From positions 47,295 through 111,294 of the forward strand of contig NZ_LGHL01000006.1 of the NCBI RefSeq assembly GCF_001908205.1: 64,000 nt of DNA. The letters are read 5' to 3'. Position 1 is the first letter of the stretch; every line of letters begins with the position of its first letter. The position numbers were made by a program, and so were the translations under genes. The stretch comes from Bradyrhizobium sp. NAS80.1. GTDB taxonomy: Bacteria; Pseudomonadota; Alphaproteobacteria; Rhizobiales; Xanthobacteraceae. Of the stretch, positions 27,035 through 38,119 are shown one piece after another. The notes under the pieces are model-generated. The model did no database searches. It saw only the letters and a list, made by a program, of their open reading frames with translations, and was not told the DNA's origin.

Positions 27035-28000
27035 TCAGGATCCCTTCGGCGACCAGATCTTGATGACCGTGGTGTCGATCTTCACGGGGATCAGGCCTTC
27101 GGCGTGGAACGCATCGGCAATGCGCTGCTGCTCCGACAGGCCGGGTCCGGTGACCGCGCCGACCTGGTAGGAGCGGTGGCTGTTGGCTTCCTCGACGGTT
27201 GCCGCGTCGATACCCCAGAGCCCGGCGAGCAATGTGGCAGCTTCCTTCGGCTGCGCCTTCACCCATTTTCCGGTCGCGGAGAGCTTCGCAAAGATCACGT
27301 TGAGCACCTCGGCATGCTTGTCCGCATAGGCGGCCGACGCGAGGTAGTAGCGCTTGTAGCTCGCAAGGCCGTTGCTGCCATCGGACAAGGTCCGGCCCTT
27401 TGTCTGGTGCAGGGCGCTGGTCAGGAACGGATCCCAGGCGACCCATGCATCCACATTGTTGCTGACGAAGGCCGCGCGGCCGTCCGCCGGCGTCAGATAG
27501 GCGGGTGTGATGTCCTTGAAGCTGAGCCCGGATTTCGCCAGTGTTGCGAGCAGCAGATAGTGGCTGCCGGCGCCTTTGGTCACGGCGACCTTCTTGCCTT
27601 TGAGCTCAGTGATGCTCTTGATGGTCGAGGCTTGAGGAATGACGATCGCTTGCGCCGTTGGCGAGGCGGCCTCCTCCGCGACATAAGCGAGCTTGGCGCC
27701 GGCGGCCTGCGCGAAGATCGGCACTGTGTCGGCGACGTCTGCGCCGAAATCGATGCTGCCGATGTTGATGGCCTCCAGCAGCGGCAAGCCGCTGGTGAAT
27801 TCGTGCCATGAGACCGTGATGCCGAGTGGTTTCAACGCCTGCTCAAGTTCACCGTTGGTTTTCAGAATCGCCGTCAGCGTCGAGGATTTTTGATAGCCGA
27901 TGCGGATCTCCTCGGACATCGCAGGCCGAACGGCCGCCATGACAAAGAGGCTGAGCGCGGCCGCGGCGAGGATCCGCAGGCGGGACGTGAGATGAGACAT
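27035..28000 (-). CDS. Sulfonate-type ABC transporter substrate-binding protein (SsuA-like), without adjacent ATPase or permease
   Basis: A 321-residue binding protein with a Sec signal peptide (LRILAAAALSLFVMAAVRPAMS, cut before EEIRIGY). The SsuA motifs are YQKSSTLTAILKTNGELEQAL, SIDFGADVADTVP and GKKVAVTKGAGSHYLLLATLA. No SsuB or SsuC gene is adjacent, so it must share a transporter core encoded elsewhere. It lies between two LLM monooxygenase genes on the same strand. Confidence 0.92.
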   Translation of the reverse strand: MSHLTSRLRILAAAALSLFVMAAVRPAMSEEIRIGYQKSSTLTAILKTNGELEQALKPLGITVSWHEFTSGLPLLEAINIGSIDFGADVADTVPIFAQAAGAKLAYVAEEAASPTAQAIVIPQASTIKSITELKGKKVAVTKGAGSHYLLLATLAKSGLSFKDITPAYLTPADGRAAFVSNNVDAWVAWDPFLTSALHQTKGRTLSDGSNGLASYKRYYLASAAYADKHAEVLNVIFAKLSATGKWVKAQPKEAATLLAGLWGIDAATVEEANSHRSYQVGAVTGPGLSEQQRIADAFHAEGLIPVKIDTTVIKIWSPKGS

Positions 28001-28186
28001 GAAGAATTGTCCTGAAGCTGAGCCGCTTTCGGCGGCGCGTTGTCACAGCAGCAAGCCCGCAATGTGCCGGTAAACGAGCTCGCCTTGCAATTTCAAGGTA
28101 TGGTTCGCCAGGGAACGAACATTCTCCGGCTGGTTTCAATGCGAGAACGGGATTTCCCCTGCGGTAAAGCGCGCCGGCAAGCAGCG

Positions 28187-29593
28187 CTATTCGGCGGCGT
28201 CGGAATGGAACGAACTCTTTGACGGCAATCGCCGAAAACCCGCGCCGGGATGTGTCGCGTGGAGCCGCGGGCCACGTCCCGGAAACAGCTTTTCGCGCAG
28301 CGTGCCGTCGCGGTAGGCGGTCTTGTAGACGCCGCGCGATTGCAGCTCCGGCACCACGAGGTCGACGAAAGCGTTCAGCGATTCCGGCGCCACCAGGCGG
28401 AACAGGTTGAAGCCGTCGACGTCGGTCTGGTCGGCCCAGGCGATCAGCTCGTCGGCGACGTCCTGCGGCGAGCCGACCACGAAGGGCGACCGCGTGCCGG
28501 CACGGCTCAATCGGGCGAGATCGCCGACATTGACCGGGCGGTCGCTTCGTATTGTGAAATTCTCGACCATCGACTGGATGGCGTTGCTCTCGACATATTC
28601 GATCGGCTGGTTGGGCCGATAGGTCGAGAAGTCGATGCCGGTCCAGCCCGACAACAAGGCGAGCTGGCCGGTCTGGTCGACATGCCGCGCGTAGTCCTCG
28701 AGCAGATCGTTCGCCTCGGCCCGTGTCGGCGCCACGATCACGGTAGCGCCGGCGAACAGGCGGATGTCGTAGGGATCGCGGCCAAAGGCTTTGGCGGCCT
28801 CTCGTATCTCGCGGACGGCGCAGGCGAGGATCGGCTTGGTCTGGCCGTTGAGAAAGATCGCTTCCGAATGCTGTGCCGCGAAGGCGCGGCCGCGCTTGGA
28901 GGTGCCTGCCTGGTAGAGCAGCGGCGTCCGCTGCGGCGAGGGCTCGGCCAGATGGATGCCGTCGACCTTGAAATAGGGACCGTCATGCAGCACCCGATGA
29001 AGCTTTGCGGGATCGGTAAAGATGCCACTGGCGCGGTCGCGGCGAACCGCGCCGTCCCCCCAGCTTCCCTCCCATAGCTTGTAGGCTGCCGCGAGAAAGT
29101 CCTCGGCCGCATCATAACGATCGTCATGCGCGCGGCCGGCCGGAAGGCCCATGCCGCGCGCGCCGCTGTCGAGGTAGCCGGTGACGATGTTCCAGCCGAT
29201 CCTGCCCTTGGTGAGATGGTCGAGTGTCGAGAACGTGCGTGCGAGCTGGTAGGGATGCTCGAAGGTCAGGTTAGAGGTGATGCCGAAGCCGAGATGCTCG
29301 GTGACGAGCGCCATGGCGGACACGAGTAGCGTCGGATCCGCGTTGGGAAGCTGGACCGCATGCCGCGCGGCAGCCTCGGCATTTCCGCCATAGACGTCGT
29401 AGACGCCGAACACGTCCGCGAGAAAAATGCCGTCGAGCAATCCGCGCTCCGCGGTTCTGGCGTAGTCGGTCCAATAGTCGAGCGTGTTGTAGTCGATCGA
29501 CACATCACGCGGATGCGACCAAAGGCCCGCCCAGTTGTGGCTGGGCGCGGTCATGTTGAAAGCGTTGAATCGCAGCTCGCGCGGTCTCGTCAT
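28187..29593 (-). CDS. LLM class flavin-dependent monooxygenase, NtaA/SnaA/DszA family
   Basis: A 468-residue monooxygenase of the long LLM type: LRFNAFNMTAPSHN, FLADVFGVYDVYGG, GFGITSNLTFEHPYQLART, GRIGWNIVTGYLDSGARG, TPLLYQAGTSKRGRAFAAQH and VDGFNLFRLVAPESL. The AHDDRYDAAEDFL segment after the FMN loop is shared with DszA- and SnaA-like enzymes that oxidise sulfones and related substrates. It is divergent from the MetY-type sulfhydrylase gene across a 254-bp promoter region. Confidence 0.92.
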   Translation of the reverse strand: MTRPRELRFNAFNMTAPSHNWAGLWSHPRDVSIDYNTLDYWTDYARTAERGLLDGIFLADVFGVYDVYGGNAEAAARHAVQLPNADPTLLVSAMALVTEHLGFGITSNLTFEHPYQLARTFSTLDHLTKGRIGWNIVTGYLDSGARGMGLPAGRAHDDRYDAAEDFLAAAYKLWEGSWGDGAVRRDRASGIFTDPAKLHRVLHDGPYFKVDGIHLAEPSPQRTPLLYQAGTSKRGRAFAAQHSEAIFLNGQTKPILACAVREIREAAKAFGRDPYDIRLFAGATVIVAPTRAEANDLLEDYARHVDQTGQLALLSGWTGIDFSTYRPNQPIEYVESNAIQSMVENFTIRSDRPVNVGDLARLSRAGTRSPFVVGSPQDVADELIAWADQTDVDGFNLFRLVAPESLNAFVDLVVPELQSRGVYKTAYRDGTLREKLFPGRGPRLHATHPGAGFRRLPSKSSFHSDAAE

Positions 29594-29664
29594 GGTCTGG
29601 CCCGATCGTTAATCGCAAAGCCGACCCGCTGTGCGTGATCATTTTTAACATTTTGCGCCAGCGA

Positions 29665-29700
29665 GTTTGTTTCCAATTCGGCGAAGGCGCGGAAACAAAC
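29665..29700. promoter_or_regulatory. Inverted repeat in the LLM/MetY divergent promoter region
   Basis: A perfect 10-bp inverted repeat, GTTTGTTTCC at 29665-29674 and GGAAACAAAC at 29691-29700, with a 16-bp spacer. It lies between the divergent LLM (minus) and MetY-type (plus) genes. A very similar half (GAAACAAACGCG) occurs at 38240-38251 ahead of the second AprAB-like operon. It may be an operator for a shared sulfur regulator; no regulator is identified. Confidence 0.45.
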
Positions 29701-29847
29701 GCGTTGCGAGGCGACGATGATGCAGCACGCGCATCGCTATTTTACTGAAGCGCTCGACAGCCGCAGAATCCGACCGCATCATTTTCGTCGACAAGCACCG
29801 CTTGCCGCGCAGCGTGCGCGCTCTCGAGACAGACAGGGGAATTGCAG

Positions 29848-31180
<1,333 letters not shown>

Positions 31181-31205
31181 TGAATTAAAACGGGAATTTG
31201 AGACA

Positions 31206-32003
31206 ATGAAGATCCTTCGTCGTACCGCCCAGGCCGCCGGCCTCTGGCTCGCATTCACGGCCGCCGGCTTCGCGGGCGAGCCGCTGAAGATCGCGACCAG
31301 CGCCGGCCCCGTCGGGCAATTGGCGTCCCTTGCCGCCAAGCTCGCCAAGGACAAGGGGCAGGACGTCAAGATCGTCGAGCTGTCGGACTGGGTGGCGCTG
31401 AACGAGGTCGTGAACAGTGGCGAGGTCGATGCCAATCTATTCCAGCATGCGACTTACCTCGCGCTTCAGAACAAGCAGCGCGGTTTCAACCTGGTGCAGG
31501 CCGACAAGGTCGGCGTGATCGCGCCGGTCGGCCTGTTCTCGAAGAAGATCAAGAAGCTCGACGAGATCAAATCCGGCGACAGCGTCGCCATCCCGAACGA
31601 GCCGCTCAACGGTGCGCGCGGGCTCATCCTGCTGGAGCGGGCCGGGCTGATCAAGCTGACGCCGGGCAAGGGTTTTTCGGTCAGCAAGTTCGACATCACC
31701 GAGAACCCGAAGAACCTCAAGATCGTCGAGCTCGACCCCGCGCAGACCTATCGCTCGCTCGACGACGTGACGCTGGCACTCGTCAACATCACCTATCTCA
31801 TTCCCGCCGGTGGTGACCCGAAGTCTGCACTGATCATCGATCGCACCGTCGACGAAGGTCTCGCGCTGCGCTTCACGGCCCGTCCCGACAAGAAGGACGA
31901 TCCGCGCCTGAAGGCGTTCATCCAGGTGTTCAACTCGCCCGAGGTGAAGCAGTTCATCGAGGAGAAGTTGCCGGCATTCATTCCGGCGGGGTTCAGCAGC
32001 TGA
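31206..32003 (+). CDS. MetQ/NlpA family ABC substrate-binding protein
   Basis: A 265-residue MetQ-like protein with a short signal peptide (TAQAAGLWLAFTAAGFAG), then PLKIATSAGPVGQL, GEVDANLFQHATYLALQNK, GLFSKKIKKLDEI and VAIPNEPLNGARGLILLERAG. These match binding proteins for D/L-methionine and related compounds. It starts 36 bp after the MetY-type gene and is followed by another MetQ-like gene, but no MetN or MetI gene is nearby. Confidence 0.9.
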   Translation: MKILRRTAQAAGLWLAFTAAGFAGEPLKIATSAGPVGQLASLAAKLAKDKGQDVKIVELSDWVALNEVVNSGEVDANLFQHATYLALQNKQRGFNLVQADKVGVIAPVGLFSKKIKKLDEIKSGDSVAIPNEPLNGARGLILLERAGLIKLTPGKGFSVSKFDITENPKNLKIVELDPAQTYRSLDDVTLALVNITYLIPAGGDPKSALIIDRTVDEGLALRFTARPDKKDDPRLKAFIQVFNSPEVKQFIEEKLPAFIPAGFSS

Positions 32004-32319
32004 GTGGGCGCGCTGGCGCAAGGACATCACGCCATGATCTATGTCGTCGACGTCGATCACATGAGCCTTGCGTTCGCGGCCGAAAGCGAGCGGCAGGCCG
32101 CACGGATCGCTCGGTCACCAAGGTTTGCGCGAGCAGTCGGCCGTCCTTGCCTGAATCCGGTCGCTTCAAACAACCAACCGCGCATCGCGACGGTTCAGGA
32201 GCGTATCGGCTTCCACGACATGTCCGCCGAATTCGCAGATGCCGCAGCAGACATCCTGGTTGCCCGCATCGGGTAACCGCCTGAACCAACCGTTCTGCTT
32301 GAACAGGAGATCGTAGACG
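32004..32319. other. Gap between tandem MetQ-like genes
   Basis: 316 bp without a recognisable gene. A short frame (about 32034-32276) has no family similarity and no clear ribosome binding site. The last 40 bases before 32320 include an AACAGGAGAT ribosome binding site for the next gene. Confidence 0.5.
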
Positions 32320-33102
32320 ATGAAGCGCCGCTTGTTCCTCGTGATGGCCGCCCTTGCCCTGTTCGTAGCGCCGGCCTCTGCGGACCAGAAGATCAAGGTC
32401 GGGATATCGGGTGGCGATGCCGAAATCATCTGGACCAAGGTCAAGGAGATCGCCGCCAAGGACGGTCTCGACGTTCAGGTCGTTGTCTTCAACGACTACC
32501 TGCTGCCCAATGCGGCGCTCGACGTCGGCGATCTCGACGCGAATGCCTTCCAGCACAAGCCTTTCCTGGACAATCAGATCAAGACGCGCGGATACAAGAT
32601 CGTTGCCGTCGGCGAGACGATCGTCGCTCCGATCGGGCTCTATTCGCGGAAGGCAAAGTCGGTCGCCGAGATCAAGGAAGGCGCCTCGATCGGCATTCCA
32701 AACGACCCGTCGAACGGGGGCCGCGCGCTGCGGCTGCTTCAGGCGGAGAAGCTCATCGAGCTCAGGGACGGGGTCGGCATCTTGCCCACCGTACTCGATG
32801 TGACCGCAAACCCAAAGAAGCTCAAGATCCGCGAAATCGACGCAGCCCAGTTGCCGCGTAGCCTGGACGATGTCGATGCCGCGGTCATCAACACGAACTA
32901 CGCTGTTCCGGCCGGCCTCATCCCGGGCAAGGATTCCATCGCGATCGAGTCCCCGGTCAACAATCCCTACAACAACTTCATCGCCGTTCGCGAGAAGGAC
33001 AGGGATGCACCATGGGTGGCGAAGCTGGTCCGGGCCTATCAGAACGACACGATCCGCCAGATCATCAAGGACAAGCTGCCGGGCCAGATCCCCGCGTTCT
33101 GA
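32320..33102 (+). CDS. MetQ/NlpA family ABC substrate-binding protein
   Basis: A 260-residue MetQ-like binding protein with a signal peptide (MKRRLFLVMAALALFVAPASA). The core motifs are GGDAEIIWTKVKEIAAKDG, DLDANAFQHKPFLDNQI, GLYSRKAKSV and IGIPNDPSNGGRALRLLQ, and it ends NNPYNNFIAVREKD. It has a good ribosome binding site. It directly precedes the AprA-like flavoprotein gene by 24 bp, pairing uptake of a sulfur compound with redox processing. Confidence 0.92.
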   Translation: MKRRLFLVMAALALFVAPASADQKIKVGISGGDAEIIWTKVKEIAAKDGLDVQVVVFNDYLLPNAALDVGDLDANAFQHKPFLDNQIKTRGYKIVAVGETIVAPIGLYSRKAKSVAEIKEGASIGIPNDPSNGGRALRLLQAEKLIELRDGVGILPTVLDVTANPKKLKIREIDAAQLPRSLDDVDAAVINTNYAVPAGLIPGKDSIAIESPVNNPYNNFIAVREKDRDAPWVAKLVRAYQNDTIRQIIKDKLPGQIPAF

Positions 33103-33126
33103 ACAGCCTCAATCGGGAGACCAGCG

Positions 33127-34755
33127 ATGACGAATCCATCCAGCCGTGCCGAAAAGCTGTCGAGTTCAGTAGGATCGGTCGTGTTCGACGCCGATGTGCT
33201 GGTGCTCGGTGGCGGTCCCGCGGGCACTTGGGCCGCGATCAGCGCCGCAGAGCACGGCGCGCGCGTCGTGCTCGCTGACAAGGGCTTTTGCGGCACCTCC
33301 GGTGCGACGGCGGCGGCCGGCACCGGTGTGTGGTATGTCGACCCCTTGCCAGAACGGCGCGAAGCCGCGATGGCAGGCCGCGAGAAGCTCGGTGGCCATC
33401 TCCAGGATCGCCGCTGGATGGCGCGGGTGCTGGACCGGACCTACGCCCAGAGCAATCAGCTTGCCGATTGGGGCTATCCTTATCCCGTCGACGAGGACGG
33501 CAAGCCGCAGCGGAATTCGCTGCAGGGCCCTGAATACATGCGGCTGATGCGCAAGCGGACGAAGCAGGCCGGCGTGACGATCCTGGATCACTCTCCGGCG
33601 CTTGAACTGCTCGTGGACGGCAGCGGCGTCGTTGCGGGCGCCACCGGTCTGCGACGGCAGAAGGGCGATCGTTGGACGGTCAATGCGAAGGCGGTGGTGA
33701 TTGCCACCGGCGGATGCGCCTTCCTCAGCAAGACGCTGGGGTCGAACGTGCTCACCGGCGACGGCTATCTGCTGGCCGCCGAAGCCGGCGCGGAATTCAC
33801 CAGCATGGAGTTCTCCAACGCCTACGCGATCTCACCGGCCTTCGGATCGGTGACCAAGACCTTGTTCTACAGCTGGGCGAGCTTCACCGATGAGCAGGGC
33901 AGCGTCATTCCGGGAGCCTCGTCGAAAGGCGGCCGCTCGGTGATTGCGCGGGCACTGCGCAAGGGCGCGGTCTACGCTCAGCTCGACGAGGCCGATGCTG
34001 AGACGCAGCGGCACATGCGGGTATCGCAGCCGAATTTCTTCCTCCCGTTCGACCGCACTGGCATCGATCCCTTCACGCAGCGCTTTCCCATCACGCTTCG
34101 CCTCGAGGGCACGGTCCGCGGCACAGGGGGCTTGCGGATCCTCGATGACAGTTGCGCGACCACGGTTCCGGGCCTCTATGCGGCAGGCGATGCCGCGACG
34201 CGCGAACTGATCTGCGGGGGCTTCACCGGTGGCGGCAGCCACAATGCCGCCTGGGCGATGTCTTCGGGGTATTGGGCCGGGCAGGGCGCCGCCGAGTTTG
34301 CGTTCCAGCTGGGCGCCACGTTCGGGCGTCAGGTGTTCCGACGGGGCGCTGTCGGCTTGCGCTCCCGCAACGGGCGGCCGTTGCAAGGCGGCGCGCTCGC
34401 CCAGAGCGTTCAGGGCGAGGTGTTTCCCTATGAGCTGAATTACTTCCGCGAGGCCGGACGATTGGGTGAGTCGCTCAGCCGCCTGGATGCATTGTGGTCT
34501 GATGCGTCGGTTGCCGATGCGCCGGACGAGCAGGAGCTGCTGCGTGCGCGTGAGGCTGCCGCCATGCTCGCAACGGCGCGCTGGATGTATCGCAGCGCGC
34601 TGGCGCGTCAGGAAAGCCGGGGAATGCATCGCCGCGACGATTATCCCGAGCAGGATGACCGCTATCGCCACTATGTGACGACCGGAGGGCTCGACGAGGT
34701 CTGGACCTCGGCGCGGCCGCTGCCTTCCCTCCACTACGCCGAGGCTGCCGAATGA
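33127..34755 (+). CDS. FAD-dependent oxidoreductase, AprA/fumarate reductase flavoprotein-like (copy 1)
   Basis: A 542-residue flavoprotein with FAD motif LGGGPAGTWAAISAAE (Gly28-Gly33), a DKGFCGTSGATAAAG loop, a mid-protein AVVIATGGCAFLS, and a second dinucleotide segment GLYAAGDAATRELICGGFTGGGSHN. It belongs to the FRD/SDH flavoprotein superfamily, which includes adenylylsulfate reductase alpha (AprA), but is shorter than typical AprA. Its stop overlaps the start of a two-cluster ferredoxin gene (ATGA), the same gene pairing as AprB-AprA. A reductase or oxidase acting on an organosulfur compound is a reasonable inference; the reaction is unknown. Confidence 0.85.
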   Translation: MTNPSSRAEKLSSSVGSVVFDADVLVLGGGPAGTWAAISAAEHGARVVLADKGFCGTSGATAAAGTGVWYVDPLPERREAAMAGREKLGGHLQDRRWMARVLDRTYAQSNQLADWGYPYPVDEDGKPQRNSLQGPEYMRLMRKRTKQAGVTILDHSPALELLVDGSGVVAGATGLRRQKGDRWTVNAKAVVIATGGCAFLSKTLGSNVLTGDGYLLAAEAGAEFTSMEFSNAYAISPAFGSVTKTLFYSWASFTDEQGSVIPGASSKGGRSVIARALRKGAVYAQLDEADAETQRHMRVSQPNFFLPFDRTGIDPFTQRFPITLRLEGTVRGTGGLRILDDSCATTVPGLYAAGDAATRELICGGFTGGGSHNAAWAMSSGYWAGQGAAEFAFQLGATFGRQVFRRGAVGLRSRNGRPLQGGALAQSVQGEVFPYELNYFREAGRLGESLSRLDALWSDASVADAPDEQELLRAREAAAMLATARWMYRSALARQESRGMHRRDDYPEQDDRYRHYVTTGGLDEVWTSARPLPSLHYAEAAE

Positions 34756-35072
34756 TCGAGGTCATCGATACCGAGCGGTGCACCGCTTGCGACATCTGCG
34801 TCAACGTGTGCCCGACGAACGTCTTTGACAAGACGGATGGCATTCCCAGGATCGCGCGCCAGGGCGACTGCCAGACCTGCTTCCTGTGCGAGCTCTACTG
34901 CCCTGAGGACGCGCTGTTCGTCTCGCCGTTTGCTGACGTCCCGCAAGGGATCGATGTGGCAGCCGTCAAGGAGGCGGCTCTGCTCGGCAGCTATCGGCGT
35001 GCGGTTGGTTGGGTCGACGAGAGCCGGCACCTGCGGGCGGCCGATCGAAGCTACCGGCTGTTCGGCCATTGA
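34752..35072 (+). CDS. 4Fe-4S dicluster ferredoxin-like protein, AprB-like (copy 1)
   Basis: A 106-residue protein with two [4Fe-4S] motifs: C10-x2-C13-x2-C16-x3-C20-P (CTACDICVNVCP) and C40-x2-C43-x2-C46-x3-C50-P (CQTCFLCELYCP). It is translationally coupled to the AprA-like flavoprotein and most likely its electron-transfer subunit. The C-terminal tail (about 50 residues) ends RHLRAADRSYRLFGH and may dock to the flavoprotein. Confidence 0.92.
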   Translation: MIEVIDTERCTACDICVNVCPTNVFDKTDGIPRIARQGDCQTCFLCELYCPEDALFVSPFADVPQGIDVAAVKEAALLGSYRRAVGWVDESRHLRAADRSYRLFGH

Positions 35073-35100
35073 AGGATCATATCGGCTTGCGGAGCGCGCC

Positions 35101-35449
35101 ATGAGTGGAGACCGCCTGTTCCTGTTGAAGCCGGGATTTGAAGATCCGGAGCAGCCGGGGCGCTTCTTCGTCTGTCCGCACTGCAATGCGATCGAGGGAT
35201 TGCTGGCGTCGTTTCCCGGGTTGGCAACGCAGATCGAGGTGCATCGCCTGCCATTCGCGCGCCCGCGAACGGCGATCGTCGAGCTCCTGGGCGACCAGCA
35301 TCAATCGCTTCCGGTTCTGGTCCTTCGACGACAGCCAGCCGGTGCCTGACGATGCCGGCATCGCCAACGGCCGGCGCTTCGTCGATTCGTCGGAGCGAAT
35401 ATTGCGCTATCTGGCCGAACGCTACGCATTCCCGCATGTTCACCATTAG
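35101..35449 (+). CDS. DUF3088 family protein (frameshift)
   Basis: The start SGDRLFLLKPGFEDPEQPG and the CPHCNAIEGLLASFP segment (a CxxC-type motif) match the DUF3088 family, small proteins of unknown function with a thioredoxin/glutaredoxin-like look. An extra base at about 35322-35323 breaks the frame. When corrected it continues as LVFDDSQPVPDDAG, then RRFVDSSERILRYLAERYAFP, and ends at 35449. It is the third gene of the AprAB-like operon, which suggests a thiol-redox partner role, inferred only from context. Confidence 0.8.
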
Positions 35450-35476
35450 GGCTGAGCGGAAGCGGCCAGCCACACC

Positions 35477-36301
35477 CTAGGTCTGCACCTGGCCCCAGCG
35501 TTGGACGGTGATCCGCGTCAGGCTCCGGAAGATCACGCCTTCTACAAGGAGCCCGATCAGGATGACCGTGAGCAGCCCGGCAAAGACGCTCGCGGTCTCC
35601 AGTTGCGCGCGGCTGGTGTAGATGAACCAGCCGATTCCGCCGGAGCGGGCGCTGACACCGAACACCAGTTCGGCCGCGATCAGTGTGCGCCATGCGAAGG
35701 CCCAACCGATCCGCAAGCCCGACAGGATCTGAGGGAACGCCGCCGGCACCAGGATTTCCGCAACGAACCGCCCGCCGGAGAGGCCCAGATTGCGGCCAGC
35801 CATCCGCAGGGTCGGCGGCACCGCGAGGAAACCGCTGTAGCAGGCCAGCGCGACTGGCCACAGCACCGAGTGCACGATGACGAAGATGAGGCTCGGCGTT
35901 CCCACGCCGAACCACAGCAGCGCGATAGGCAGCAGCGCGATTGCCGGAAGCGGATTGAACATCGACGTCAAGAGGCCCAGGGCCTCATTGCCCCAGCGCG
36001 TCAAGGCGGCAAGGGTCGTCAGCACCGCGGCGACGGCAACGCCGAACGCGTAGCCGGTGATCAGAACCCGGAGCGAGGTCAATGCGCGGTTCGGCAGTTC
36101 GCCCGACAGGATGGCAGACCATAGCGCCGACAGTGTCGCGCCCAGGGTCGGCAGCAGCAGTGCGTTGTCGAGCCAGCGTGCGTAGAGCTCCCAGGCCAGC
36201 GCAAAGCCGGCGAGGATGACGACGCGCCGCCAGGGCGTGCCGTCGAGGGCCCGCCGCAGCGTTGAAGTGCGCACGAGCTTTGGCGCGGCGATGTCAGACA
36301 T
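35477..36301 (-). CDS. ABC transporter permease (SsuC/TauC-like)
   Basis: A 274-residue permease with the SsuC-type layout: [18 protein letters not shown], then [27 protein letters not shown] as EAA-type loop, and [18 protein letters not shown] 36301 is chosen because it overlaps the end of the ATPase gene (stop at 36294); upstream sequence has no family similarity. It is the last gene of a binding protein-ATPase-permease operon (38119 to 35477), convergent with the DUF3088 gene. Confidence 0.9.
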   Translation of the reverse strand: MSDIAAPKLVRTSTLRRALDGTPWRRVVILAGFALAWELYARWLDNALLLPTLGATLSALWSAILSGELPNRALTSLRVLITGYAFGVAVAAVLTTLAALTRWGNEALGLLTSMFNPLPAIALLPIALLWFGVGTPSLIFVIVHSVLWPVALACYSGFLAVPPTLRMAGRNLGLSGGRFVAEILVPAAFPQILSGLRIGWAFAWRTLIAAELVFGVSARSGGIGWFIYTSRAQLETASVFAGLLTVILIGLLVEGVIFRSLTRITVQRWGQVQT

Positions 36302-37110
36302 GACCGAGTTCCGGGGCAGAAAATACGGTTTCCTGGATCTGCCGTTCCAGCTCGGCGAAACCAGCGGTGCCGCGCGCGCGGGTGTCCGGCGGAACATCGA
36401 AGATGGCGGCCAGCCGCCCGGGATGCGGCGTCAGCGCCAGGATACGGGTGCCGACACGGATCGCCTCGTCGATGCCGTGGGTCACGAACAAGGCAGTGTT
36501 CCCGGTTTCCTCGCACAGCTTGAGCAGCTCGTCCTGCATCTGCCGCCGCGTCAGCGCGTCCAGTGCCGCGAAGGGTTCGTCCATCAGCAGCAGCGCTGGC
36601 TCCAGCGAGAAGGCGCGCGCGATCGCCACGCGCTGCTTCATCCCGCCCGACAGCGTGTGAGGAAAGGCGTCGGCGAAATTCTTCAGCCCGACCCGCTCGA
36701 GCCAACGGCGCGCAACGCCTTCTGCGTCCCGCCGTGGCATGGATTTCCCTCGCTCCAGCGCATAGCGCACGTTGCCGAGCACGGTGCGCCACGGCAGCAG
36801 CTGGTCGAATTCCTGAAACACGGTCATGCGGTCGGGGCCGGGGGGCGCCGACGCGCCGGCCGTTCATGCGAAGCTCGCCGGCGCTTGGCTTGAGGAAGCC
36901 GCCGACGGCGCGCAGTAGCGTGGACTTGCCGCAGCCGGACGGGCCGAGCAGCACCAGCCGTTCGCCGGCCGAGATCTTGAAGCTGACGTCCTCGACAGCC
37001 GTGAGGATGCCGTCCGGCGTCGGATAGCTGATGCTAACGTGGTCGAGCTCGAGCAGCGCCGGCGAAGCGGTGTCACCTGCGAGGCCCGTCAGCCGCGGAG
37101 CGACGTTCAT
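36294..37110 (-). CDS. ABC transporter ATP-binding protein (SsuB/TauB-like; frameshift)
   Basis: The N-terminal half carries Walker [10 protein letters not shown]. The C-terminal half carries Q-loop [12 protein letters not shown], signature [15 protein letters not shown], Walker [13 protein letters not shown] and the H-loop in VTHGIDEAI. The two halves lie in different frames joined at the G6 run 36840-36845 (one base too many). Corrected, they form one 271-residue ATPase typical of sulfonate or nitrate importers. It starts 2 bp after the stop of the binding-protein gene. Confidence 0.88.
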
Positions 37111-37111
37111 G

Positions 37112-38119
37112 TCAGCTTCCAGGCTTCTCTCCGAGGCCGGACCAGAACAGATCCCGCCACGATGCCGGCGCCTGCTTGATCAGCCCGACCTTGGCTTCGA
37201 AATCCGCGAACTTCTGGGCGCCTTCCGGAGCCGTGGTGAAGTTGACGTCCTTGTCGCGAATGATGCCCTCGACGAAGTCGGGCGCGAGCTTCGAGCCCTC
37301 CGCCTTGATGTAGAGCGCGGCGGCGTCCTTCGGGTTGGCCTTGATCCATTCGTTGGCGCGGTCGAGGCCGCGGACGAACGCCTGGATGGTCTTGGGATTG
37401 TCGTTGACGAACTTCGTGGTGGAATAGACCACGTTGAAGGTGTGGGGGCCGCCGAGCACGTCGTAGCTGTTGAGGACCTGATGCACCTTGCTGCTCGCCA
37501 ACTGCTGCTGCGAGAACGGCGGCGAGGTGAAGTGGGCGGTGATCTCCGAATGCCCTGAGAGGATCTGCGCCGTTGCATCGGGGTGGGGCATGCTGACAGT
37601 CAGCTCGTCGAGCTTGTCGTATTTGCCGAAGGCCTTGTCCGCGGCCATCTGGAGCACGATCGGCTGGAAGCCGACCTTGACCGACGGAAGGGCGATCCGG
37701 TCCTTCTCAGTGAAATCCGCCAGCGTCTTGATGTTTGGATTGTTGGTGGTGAGGATATTGGCCATCGAGCCCAGCGCAGCTACGCCGATGATCTTGGCAG
37801 TGGTCCGCGTCTTGTCCCAGGTCAGGATCATAGGCGTGATGCCTGCCGTCGCGAAGTCGAGGCCGCCCGAGATGAGCGCCTCGTTCATCGCCGCCGCGCC
37901 GGAGAGCCGCAGCCATTCGATCTTCGGCGGCGTGATGCCGAGCGCCTTGGCCTCCTGCTCGATCAATCCCTTTTCGCTGGCGACGATGAGCGGAAGATAG
38001 GCGATGCCGAATTGCTGAGCGATGCGAAGCTGGTCCGTCTCGGCGCGGGCAACATTTGCAGCCCCGGTCGCCATCACCAGGGCGAGGGCGGCTGCGTAAA
38101 TGGACTTCGATGCAATCAT
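37112..38119 (-). CDS. ABC transporter substrate-binding protein (SsuA/TauA-like)
   Basis: A 335-residue binding protein with a signal peptide ([19 protein letters not shown]... ARA) and the NMT1/SsuA fold: [41 protein letters not shown] and [21 protein letters not shown]. It opens an importer operon on the minus strand and is divergent from the second AprAB-like operon, sharing a region of about 500 bp rich in short palindromes. Confidence 0.9.
   Translation of the reverse strand: MIASKSIYAAALALVMATGAANVARAETDQLRIAQQFGIAYLPLIVASEKGLIEQEAKALGITPPKIEWLRLSGAAAMNEALISGGLDFATAGITPMILTWDKTRTTAKIIGVAALGSMANILTTNNPNIKTLADFTEKDRIALPSVKVGFQPIVLQMAADKAFGKYDKLDELTVSMPHPDATAQILSGHSEITAHFTSPPFSQQQLASSKVHQVLNSYDVLGGPHTFNVVYSTTKFVNDNPKTIQAFVRGLDRANEWIKANPKDAAALYIKAEGSKLAPDFVEGIIRDKDVNFTTAPEGAQKFADFEAKVGLIKQAPASWRDLFWSGLGEKPGS

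Noticed and set aside
29594..29847. SAM riboswitch upstream of the MetY-type gene
   Set aside because: The region was read for SAM-II-like conserved blocks and none was found. The visible structure is a simple inverted repeat better explained as an operator or hairpin.
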